Source: Candida dubliniensis CD36 (taxonomy: Eukaryota > Ascomycota > Pichiomycetes > Serinales > Debaryomycetaceae). Taken from it: a DNA stretch of 64,000 nt. Shown here in pieces: positions 41,467-49,713 of this stretch; within the stretch, counting starts at the first letter, position 1, and the number at the start of each line of letters is the position of its first letter. The notes below the pieces were generated by a model. It did not search any database. It was not told the DNA's origin and saw nothing but the letters and a program-made list of their open reading frames with translations. Location of the stretch: positions 930,001-994,000 of the forward strand of contig NC_012865.1 in NCBI RefSeq assembly GCF_000026945.1. The letters run 5' to 3'. The position numbers were made by a program, and so were the translations under genes.

Positions 41467-42756
41467 ATGTTTAAAACATTAACAACTTCAAAAGTAATAA
41501 ATAAGTTCAATTATAAACTATTCAAACCAACTACATTAACGAATTTTAAATCTATTTCAACAACCACCACTAATCTATTCAATATTAATAATAATAGTAA
41601 TAACAGCAGTAAAATGTCTTTCCAATATAAACAACCTGAACATAAATTGACTATGATTCCAGGGCCAATTGAGTTTTCTGATGATGTTTTAGCATCAATG
41701 GCAACACCATCACAAGCTCATACTTCCCCAGAATTCATTTCTACTTTCCAATCAGTCTTGAAAAACTTGAGAAAATTGTTTAAATCTACTGATGCCAACA
41801 CTCAAGGTTATGTATTGAGTGGATCAGGAACTTTGGGTTGGGATGTTGCATCAAGTAACTTGTTGAATCCAGGTGAAAAAGTTTTAGTTTTAAGTACTGG
41901 TTTCTTTTCCGATTCATTTGCTGAATGTCTTAAAGTTTATGGAGCTGACGTTGATGTGTTGACCGCTGAAGTTGGTGATGTTGTCCCCTTCGATAAAATT
42001 GAAGAACAATTGCAAAAGGAGAAATATTCTGCCATTACCATAACTCATGTTGATACCTCAACTTCGGTAGTTAGTGATGTTGAAGCCATTAGCAAAGTTG
42101 TTAAAAAAGTATCTCCTGATACTTTAATTATTGTTGATGGTGTTTGTTCCATTGCTGTTGAAGATTTGGAATTTGACAAATGGGGTATTGATTTTGCTTT
42201 AACAGCATCTCAAAAGGCTATTGGTGTTCCAGCAGGTTTGTCAATTTTCTATGCCAGTGAAAGAGCTTTAGCCAAGGCATTGAACAAAGAAAAGGAATCA
42301 ACTTTTTTTGCTTCATTAAAGAGATGGACTCCAATCATGAAAGCTTATGAAAGTGGGAATGGTGCTTATTTTGCTACTCCAGCTGTCCAAACAATAACTG
42401 CTTTAAAAACTTCATTGGATGAAATTTTGAGTCAACCAATTGATGAAAGATTTGCCAAACATGCTCAAGTTTCTGATAAATTCAAATCTAGTGTTGAAAA
42501 ATTGGGATTGAAAATCTTGCCAGTTGATCATAAAGTTGCAGCTCACGGTTTGACTGCAGTTTACTTCCCTGATGGGGTTAATGGACCTGATTTGTTGAAA
42601 AAATTATCTGAAAAAGGTTTTGTTGTCGCCGGAGGGATCCATAAGAAATTGGTTGGTAAATATTTTAGAGTCGGTCACATGGGTTATTCAGTTTATGCTG
42701 GTCATGTTGACAAGTTAACTAAAGCCCTTGAAGAATCATTAAATGAATTAAAGTAA
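41467..42756 (+). CDS. AGX1: Alanine-glyoxylate aminotransferase Agx1, with putative mitochondrial N-terminal extension
   Basis: Fold-type I PLP enzyme converting glyoxylate plus alanine to glycine plus pyruvate. The 429-residue frame contains 'LTMIPGPIEFSDDVLASM' (family start), 'SGSGTLGWD', 'VDGVCSIAVEDLEFDKWGID' with the PLP-ring Asp, and 'LTASQKAIGVPAG' with Schiff-base Lys250. S. cerevisiae Agx1 is 385 residues. The extra 49 residues at the front are rich in Lys, Thr, Phe and Asn, with almost no acidic residues before Met50, as in a mitochondrial presequence. Met50 (ATG 41614, context AAAATGTCT) would give a normal-length cytosolic form. No PTS1 is seen at the C-terminus (ELK). Confidence 0.92.
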   Translation: MFKTLTTSKVINKFNYKLFKPTTLTNFKSISTTTTNLFNINNNSNNSSKMSFQYKQPEHKLTMIPGPIEFSDDVLASMATPSQAHTSPEFISTFQSVLKNLRKLFKSTDANTQGYVLSGSGTLGWDVASSNLLNPGEKVLVLSTGFFSDSFAECLKVYGADVDVLTAEVGDVVPFDKIEEQLQKEKYSAITITHVDTSTSVVSDVEAISKVVKKVSPDTLIIVDGVCSIAVEDLEFDKWGIDFALTASQKAIGVPAGLSIFYASERALAKALNKEKESTFFASLKRWTPIMKAYESGNGAYFATPAVQTITALKTSLDEILSQPIDERFAKHAQVSDKFKSSVEKLGLKILPVDHKVAAHGLTAVYFPDGVNGPDLLKKLSEKGFVVAGGIHKKLVGKYFRVGHMGYSVYAGHVDKLTKALEESLNELK

Positions 42757-43402
42757 GTGTTGATATTGGATTAGATTTCTAGTTGTTTATGCAAGCAAAA
42801 TACATAAACCTATATAAATATATATATACACATCTATATCTGAATATAGCTCATGTCCACCTATCTGAAATCGGATGATAACAGTATTCTACGGAGTTGG
42901 AGGTGTTCCGACTTCTCTCAAAACTTTACAGAATGATAGAATTAATACCTTTCTGAGTAAACAGTTATTATGAAAATCTGTTGCAAATTCAATACTGCAA
43001 TTATTTAATTGGCGGCATTACTTACTACTACCATTGATATTACTAATCATATAAGAGATTAGCACATTGGGCATCGCTTCCGAAATCCGCAAAACATTAC
43101 CTTTTTTTTTTTCTTTTCAAGTAGTGGAAGTCACTTAGTGGTTTGGCTCGTACAAAAAGATACAAACAAACAAAATGAAAAAAAAAAAAAAAAAAAATGT
43201 GAGACACTGAATGAATTCTCTTCGGTGGGGTGCCACACTTTTTTACTTCATTTCCATTGGTATCACCCACCTTCCTTTTAGCTATCTATTCTTATAACAT
43301 CATCTATATACTTTGATTAGAATTACATCGTTAATATAGTGTTCCTTTTTATTTATATGCCTACCCAATACAGATTAACATACACATACACGCTTGTCAT
43401 AG
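42757..43402. other. AGX1 3' flank and ATM1 promoter
   Basis: About 645 bp between + genes. It contains T and A runs (43101-43110, 43178-43198) and TATATATATA at about 42818-42827. No gene was seen. Confidence 0.55.
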
Positions 43403-45607
43403 ATGTTTATTAGAAATGTTAAATTGATAAAACTAGCTCCAGTGAGGCTAGCCTCGCCATTAGTGTCTGGGTCGTCTCTTTCTAGTTCAATTAAGATACC
43501 CAGTATTAGATATTTCACTCACCAATCACATTCTAATTTTAGATCTAGCTCATCATTATTGTCAGCTTCAATATCACCCAAATCTTCACCAAAAGCACCA
43601 TCCTATGTAAAACCACCAAGACATGACAATGATAGTAGTAGCAGTAGCAACAGTAGTGAATCATTCATGTTGAAATCATTATTTAAAACCATTTGGCCAA
43701 AGAACAATCTCAATTTCAAGATTCGTGTAATTATTGCATTATCTTTATTAGTTGGGGCCAAAGTTTTAAATGTACAAGTGCCGTTTTATTTTAAACAAAT
43801 CATTGATACAATGAATATCGATTGGACTAATGAGGTTGGGATATTTCTGACGGTTATTGGTAGTTTAATTTTAGCTTATGGTGGGGCTCGTTTTGGTGCT
43901 GTGTTGTTTGGTGAATTACGTAATGCCATTTTCGCTAGTGTAGCTCAACTGGCAATTCGTCGAGTTGCTTATAATACTTTTGTTAAATTATTGAATATGG
44001 ATTTACAATTTCATTTGAGTCGACAAACTGGAGGATTAACTCGGGCTATTGATAGAGGTACTAAAGGTATCAGTTATGTTTTATCAGCTATGGTGTTTCA
44101 TATTATCCCTATAACATTAGAAATTTCTATTGTCTGTGGGATATTAACCTATAATTATGGTGCTTCGTTTGCTGCCATGACATTTGCTACCATGTTAGCG
44201 TATTCGATTTTCACTATTCAAACCACAGCTTGGAGAACTAAGTTTAGACGACAAGCTAATAATGCTGACAATCAAGCAGCCAATGTGGCATTGGATTCGT
44301 TGATTAATTATGAAAGTGTCAAGATTTTCAATAATGAATTATATCAAGCATCGAAATATGACAAGGCATTGATGAAATATCAACAATCAAGTGTGAAGAT
44401 TGCTACTAGTTTGGCTTTTCTTAATAGTGGGCAAAATTTTATATTTACTCTGGCATTGACAGCAATGATGTATTTGGGATGTCAAGGTGTTTATACAGGC
44501 GAATTAACTGTCGGTGATTTGGTATTGATTAATCAATTGGTGTTCCAATTGAGTGTCCCATTAAATTTCCTTGGTTCAGTTTATCGAGAATTGAAACAAT
44601 CTTTATTGGATATGGAAAATTTGTTCCAATTACAGAATCAACCAATCAGAATTAAAGAAATACCAAATGCTCCGCCCCTTAGATTAAACAATAACCAATC
44701 TTTGCTGCTGCCTGGAGAAATTAGATTTGAGAATGTGCTGTTTGGTTACCATCCAGATCGTCCAATATTAAACAATGCTACTTTTACTATCCCTGCAGGA
44801 CAAAAAGTTGCCATTGTCGGACCATCCGGGAGTGGTAAATCGACGATATTACGATTGATTTTCCGATTTTATGACATTGATCAAGGTCGTATTTTAATTG
44901 ATGGACAAGATATTAGTAAAGTTCTGCTAGAATCATTACGTAAACTAATAGGGATTGTTCCTCAGGAAACTCCATTGTTTAATGATACCATATTAGAAAA
45001 CATTCGTTATGGAAGATTGGATGCCAGTGATGAAGAAATACATCGAGTGATAAATCAAGTTCAATTAAATAAATTGATTGATGATTTACCCGATGGGGTT
45101 CAAACCATTGTTGGAGAACGAGGAATGATGATTTCTGGAGGTGAAAAGCAACGATTAGCCATGGCTAGATTATTATTGAAACGAGCTCCAATTACATTTT
45201 TCGATGAGGCAACATCAGCATTGGACACTCATACCGAACAAGCATTATTGAAAACCATTAGACTGATATTTAAACAACAACATCAAACTAATGTAAGTAT
45301 TGCTCATCGATTGAGAACTATTGCTGATGCCGATAAGATAATTGTGTTGAACAAGGGGAAAGTAGTAGAGGAAGGGACTCATTGGCAATTATTGAATGAA
45401 CAACCCAACTCATTGTACGCTCAATTATGGAATATTCAAGAGAATTTGGATATTGAGAAGGAATTATTACAAAGAGAGGAAGAAGAAATTGATGAAGAAG
45501 AAGCAGAGAAATTGAAACTTATACATGAAAAGCAAGAATTGGTACAAGAAGCAAAATTGTTTAGTAGTCAAGACTCTGAAAAAAAAAAAAAAAAAGAAAG
45601 ACAGTAA
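43403..45607 (+). CDS. ATM1: Mitochondrial ABC transporter Atm1 (Fe-S precursor exporter)
   Basis: The 734-residue half-transporter of the ABCB7/Atm1 group sits in the inner membrane and exports a glutathione-linked sulfur/iron compound needed for cytosolic Fe-S assembly. A Ser/Arg-rich presequence (about 1-85) lacks acidic residues. The six-helix membrane domain includes '[20 protein letters not shown]', a family hallmark near the glutathione-binding site. The nucleotide-binding domain has Walker A 'GPSGSGKST' at 473-481, Q-loop '[20 protein letters not shown]', signature '[16 protein letters not shown]', Walker B ending at Asp601 ([10 protein letters not shown]) and switch His in 'IAHRLRTI'. 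The tail is Glu- then Lys-rich; the Lys run is encoded by an A tract. CTG codons at 44738 and 44924 fall on conserved Ser positions. Confidence 0.96.
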   Translation: MFIRNVKLIKLAPVRLASPLVSGSSLSSSIKIPSIRYFTHQSHSNFRSSSSLLSASISPKSSPKAPSYVKPPRHDNDSSSSSNSSESFMLKSLFKTIWPKNNLNFKIRVIIALSLLVGAKVLNVQVPFYFKQIIDTMNIDWTNEVGIFLTVIGSLILAYGGARFGAVLFGELRNAIFASVAQLAIRRVAYNTFVKLLNMDLQFHLSRQTGGLTRAIDRGTKGISYVLSAMVFHIIPITLEISIVCGILTYNYGASFAAMTFATMLAYSIFTIQTTAWRTKFRRQANNADNQAANVALDSLINYESVKIFNNELYQASKYDKALMKYQQSSVKIATSLAFLNSGQNFIFTLALTAMMYLGCQGVYTGELTVGDLVLINQLVFQLSVPLNFLGSVYRELKQSLLDMENLFQLQNQPIRIKEIPNAPPLRLNNNQSLLLPGEIRFENVLFGYHPDRPILNNATFTIPAGQKVAIVGPSGSGKSTILRLIFRFYDIDQGRILIDGQDISKVLLESLRKLIGIVPQETPLFNDTILENIRYGRLDASDEEIHRVINQVQLNKLIDDLPDGVQTIVGERGMMISGGEKQRLAMARLLLKRAPITFFDEATSALDTHTEQALLKTIRLIFKQQHQTNVSIAHRLRTIADADKIIVLNKGKVVEEGTHWQLLNEQPNSLYAQLWNIQENLDIEKELLQREEEEIDEEEAEKLKLIHEKQELVQEAKLFSSQDSEKKKKKERQ

Positions 45608-46152
45608 ATAGGTAAAATGTATGAATAGAAAAGAGTGAATCAACCTTTTATCGAATGAATGGAGTTTGAATGTATAAATCTCTTTAACTAAGAAAGGTAT
45701 GGGGTTTTAGGAAACTTATAAAGTAGTGTCGGAAATAACACCTGTAGTATAATTTCCGGGATTATTCAGCCCATTGATAAGTAAAATTCTCAACATCTTT
45801 TGTGGAGGAGGGTGGAACGGAATCAAACAAATTTTCCCTCCTCCTCCTCCTCTGCCCCGATCTTTCCACCAACCTACTATCAACGGACTTTGAAATATAT
45901 CTACAATATTTAGAGTTAACCTACATTATGCATAATAGTACACATATACGAGGAGAAAGATTGATTCATGACTAAAATTTATTGTTCACCCACACACGAA
46001 CGAATTGACTAACGTCTTTCGCTCTCTCTCTTCATAAATATATGTATATCCCATCACTTCTTGATCCACTTTAGATTTTTTTTTTTTTCCCCCTATTTCC
46101 TTTTATCTTTCTTTCTAGTACTCATAATTATTTATCAACTTGAAATAACAAA
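45608..46152. promoter_or_regulatory. ATM1 3' flank and upstream region of the Cys-rich gene
   Basis: About 545 bp. It contains a CTCCTCCTCC tract at about 45838-45852 and a T run at 46078-46087 just before the short leader of the next gene. No gene was seen. Confidence 0.5.
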
Positions 46153-46451
46153 ATGTGTAAACCAGCTGTTTGTGAAACTTGTCGTATGTATCACTTTTTA
46201 TACAACTTGGGTACTTCACTCATTGCTACTACTAATTGTTGACCTTACGGTATTCATCGAATTATACATAAATACTAACAGAAATCAAAACCATAGATGG
46301 AGCTACATGGTTCGGATGTGGTAAACACGTGGCAACAGCCATGTCCAATTCACCTAAAGATGAATGGTGTACTTGTCAATCTAGCACCGGTGCAGAATTG
46401 AATGGATTCCCACCAAAATTGGGTGATGGTGCAAAACCTTCAAATGATTAA
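46153..46451 (+). CDS. Small spliced Cys-rich protein (61 residues, one intron)
   Basis: Exon 1 is 46153-46183 and exon 2 is 46297-46451. The 113-base intron (46184-46296) has donor GTATGT, a perfect branch site TACTAAC at 46273-46279 and acceptor TAG 17 bases after it. The nearer AG, directly after the branch site, is too close to be used. The product begins MCKPAVCETCHGATWFGCGK and later has a WCTC motif. Its six cysteines (2, 7, 10, 18, 35, 37) with CxxC and CxC spacing suggest zinc or other metal binding. It resembles a widespread small fungal Cys-rich family, but I cannot name it. It is not a classical Cys-dense metallothionein. Its small first exon explains why simple ORF searches miss it. 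Confidence 0.82.
46184..46296 (+). other. Spliceosomal intron of the Cys-rich gene
   Basis: GTATGT donor, TACTAAC branch site at 46273-46279 and TAG acceptor at 46294-46296. These are the strict yeast consensus elements, and the intron interrupts a codon for His11 after its first base. Confidence 0.85.
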
Positions 46452-48387
46452 AATCAAGAACTAATTAATACTTATCTAAAAGAAACCTGAAAATAGAGGA
46501 CATCACGAAATATGATGAAATATCATCCAATCAATATGTTTGTATAGTATGCATTCTTTATTTCAATATATCAATATCAATCTCCAACTTATTATTCCCT
46601 TCAATGTTTCTTCCCCTTTTTAAGCTTGACAGAACTGTTTGATACATTATAGGTTAAACTTTAAATGTTCGTTGATTTGAACTGTTCAGCAGTTGTTGTG
46701 TATCGAGTCACGTGAAAACGTCCAACAAAATGAAAAAAAAAAAAAAGAAATAGTAATCAGCTGTGGCGGTAGAGACGTAAGAAGGTAGACGTGGTTAACT
46801 GTAGAAATTAATAACATTGGTTTACTTTACATTTTTCCTCCCTTTTTTTAAAAACCCGAGGAGAAGTAAGAAAAACAATCTGTTGAAATAAAGAGGTATT
46901 CAAGAATAAGTGATTGACAGATGTAGAGAATTCACTGCTATATGATGATTGAACGGAATGTATTGATTTCTATAAGTTTCATCAATAGATTATGAAACTG
47001 AGATTCATCTCTAACTAAGCTAATACTGTTAGTAATTGTAAGAGATGTTTGATTATTGAATCTATCTTTCATTTAGTGGAATGTTTCATGACAATTGAAA
47101 CCAAATTACGCGACATCATATCTGTTTCTTTGTTTGGAGAAACCCTAACAATGGTTTCTACCACAAGATCTACTACCAAACCCCAATTTTTAACCGATAC
47201 TACTTGTTCTGTGCGACTTTGTTGCCTATTCTTTCACTCAAAAGTAACGATAGAGGTTGAATTGGACCAGACATGAATGAAGGATTCTGAGCTATTTCTC
47301 TGTGGAAATATTGCTGTGTGTGAATGTTGACGGTTATGAATGTGTGTCCTTTCGGAGACTTTTCTATGTTCCTGTTTAATGTTCTCTCTCTCTCACATAG
47401 TTGTTGTTGTTGTTGTTTTTGTGTATGTTTTTTTCTAGGTTTCTGCTATTGTTCATTTTACAATAAGATCTGCCTCCGCCACTTCTTATTTTTTGCCCCA
47501 CTTTCCTTATTAGGAAATAGATAGTCTAGAACGTTTGTCGGGGGGGGGGATTACCACCAAACCACTGTTGCTGCTTGAGTCAGTTAATGATTACTCTACC
47601 AACGGTTGTAGAACTTCCAGCTTATCAGGCTAGCTTCCAAAATACTGTAATGGCAGTTACTAACATTATATCTACACTTTTCATTATGTTTCTCTCTCAT
47701 TGTTTACTTATCAATTCTATATCTTAATGAATGAAGCCAATCACTGGTTAATGCTAATCCTTTTTTATCAGAAGTGTCTAACACCCTATTCAACAGTTAT
47801 TTCCTTTTGTTGGCTATTTGAATCAAAGTTAGGTTATATTCTTGAAGGAATGCGATCAACAAGTGAAGAGAATTTGTTGTATTTCTTAAAAGAAAAGGGA
47901 GATGCAATCAAACAAAAGTTCGACCCTTTTCCAGTTGTGGAAAAAAAAAAAAAAAGAGAACAGCATAGACCTCTTGTTGTCGACAATCCAATCGGATTTA
48001 CCTTTTGCAATTATTGAGTGTAAATATAATTGAGTAGTAGTGATAGTATTAGTGATGTGGTTGAGTCGATTTGTGTTACATTGGAATTTATTTTGTGTCA
48101 TGTTTGCTTGTTTAGGGGCCTTTTAATTTTTTTTTTTTTTTTTCAACTTCCCCAATTTGGACCAATTTTGTTCACCATTACTACGGCCATCCCTCCCCCC
48201 CCCTGAAAAAAATTGCTACGGCCTCAAATTATAAACAAAACATATAACATCTCTTCGCTCTCCCCCTATTATATATATAACCTAACTTTTTTTTTTTTTT
48301 ATTTTCCACATTTTTCCACATCTCTTATTTGCTTTATTTTACAGTGTTTTTTAAGAAATTTATTTATATATATAATTGATTATAGTG
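46452..48387. other. Long intergenic region upstream of the Ser-rich orphan
   Basis: About 1.9 kb without a supported gene. Contents include TCACGTGA at 46708-46715, CT and TTG simple repeats (47388-47415), a G run at 47540-47549, A and T runs at 47940-47955 and 48127-48143, and a T-rich leader just before 48388. Short frames here do not show domains. The length suggests complex regulation or an unrecognised non-coding RNA. Confidence 0.55.
46704..46715 (+). promoter_or_regulatory. Cbf1-type TCACGTGA site
   Basis: CGAGTCACGTGA contains the same 11 bases found upstream of AGX1 on the opposite strand. It lies between the Cys-rich gene and the next + gene, far (1.7 kb) from the latter's start, so the regulated gene is unclear. 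Binding is inferred from the motif. Confidence 0.35.
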
Positions 48388-49362
48388 ATGTCATTTTACA
48401 ACACAAATACCAATAGCTCTCCGTCATTTCATCAACAACAACAATTGTCAGGACATCTGTTATCAACTATGAAAAGAAATAACACATTCAAATCAAAGCT
48501 TAAATCCTTGAAAAATGAATTACATGAAGCAATAATACTGACTGCAACCACTACTAAACCTTTGCTGCCGTGGTCACGACCACCCACAAGATCAAACTCA
48601 ACATCTTCGTTTCGTTCACCTTTCTCATCTATAAAGTTATCAAATGGTAACACTACAGGACAATCTTCTGTGTTTTCTTCTTGTGAGTCTTCCCCTAGAT
48701 CCATATCACTATCATCAACGAAAAATGGCAGTACTATTGGCACCACCGACGTCTTTCCAGTTTCAAGATCCACGTCGGTTTCCTTACCAATCTCAAAATT
48801 TAAATCACCCACCACAATAATATCAACAGTGACTAATTCTGCTACTAGCACTACCACTACTTGCTCACCATGCTCAATATCATACTCTTCCCTAGACTAT
48901 GATTATGATTACGATAATCTATTTGACTTCAATTCTCCAACATCCAGTTATGATCCTAGTCTCAAAAATGAAAGACTAGCTAATAAGAATGAAGGTCTGG
49001 GCCAAGAAGAGAAATTCTTATTACCTCCCTTACCATCTTCAACTACAACACTAACACCAGTATTATCGTCGTCACCGGGAAAATTTAGCCATGATCAGAT
49101 GATGATCAATGGTCAGGTAGACGCCGAAGAAATGGAAAAACAAGAATTTTCTCTGCTGTTGCCAACAACTCCTTCAAACAATTCCCAAAAATATCAAAAC
49201 AGCTCCTTCTCGCAACAACTACTGTCTCATGAAAATAATCAACATCAACAAAATAACAATCCTAAGAGTGAGGAATTGGTTGATGTTGATAGATTGGCTT
49301 GTTCAATCCTATCCCTGGTAGGCAAACGTACTAATGATCAAAACATTGAATGGAATATTTAA
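48388..49362 (+). CDS. Unrecognised Ser/Thr-rich protein
   Basis: 324 residues beginning MSFYNTNTNSS. The frame is open four codons upstream without an ATG, so 48388 is the start. Not recognised. Near the N-terminus a basic helix, 'TFKSKLKSLKNELHEAIIL', stands out, followed by Ser/Thr/Pro-rich sequence with many S-P and R-S sites and an acidic aromatic stretch 'SSLDYDYDYDNLFDFNSP'. The C-terminus has a second compact hydrophobic motif, 'VDRLACSILSLVGKR'. The layout (short helical ends joined by a phosphorylatable disordered middle) is that of a regulatory adaptor. The long upstream region supports a regulated gene. Confidence 0.7.
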   Translation: MSFYNTNTNSSPSFHQQQQLSGHLLSTMKRNNTFKSKLKSLKNELHEAIILTATTTKPLLPWSRPPTRSNSTSSFRSPFSSIKLSNGNTTGQSSVFSSCESSPRSISLSSTKNGSTIGTTDVFPVSRSTSVSLPISKFKSPTTIISTVTNSATSTTTTCSPCSISYSSLDYDYDYDNLFDFNSPTSSYDPSLKNERLANKNEGLGQEEKFLLPPLPSSTTTLTPVLSSSPGKFSHDQMMINGQVDAEEMEKQEFSLLLPTTPSNNSQKYQNSSFSQQLLSHENNQHQQNNNPKSEELVDVDRLACSILSLVGKRTNDQNIEWNI

Positions 49363-49713
49363 CCTTAGCTTTGGCACTTTTTGAACTTTTTTTTGATGAT
49401 AGTGAGTCTTTGGTTTGAATTCTGAGATTAGACCAGCTTTGTGTAATACTATTGAAAGTTGAGGAATCTGTCGAATTCATCTCGTGGTAATTATAACTGG
49501 TTAATTGATGTTCAAAGTCAAGACAGGTTATGTTACAAAATGGAACATTTAGTCAGTCATTCCCTTGGAGGTAAAAGTATTTAAATCAAACGATAGTCTT
49601 ATGTGTAGCAAAACTTTCTATTATTAACTATTTACAAACTAAATTAAACTACTTTTAAATTTTGATATTCTTTCAGCAAGATATGCATCTAATGTTAGCA
49701 ATTTTTTTTTTTT
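49363..49713. terminator. Convergent 3' region between the Ser-rich orphan and the M1 peptidase gene
   Basis: About 350 bp between opposing stop codons, AT-rich with a T run at 49702-49716 that reaches the - gene's stop region. No gene was seen. Confidence 0.5.

Noticed and set aside
46061..46324. 87-codon frame overlapping the Cys-rich gene
   Set aside because: It reads through the intron in another frame. The spliced Cys-rich model has perfect consensus signals and a coherent product.
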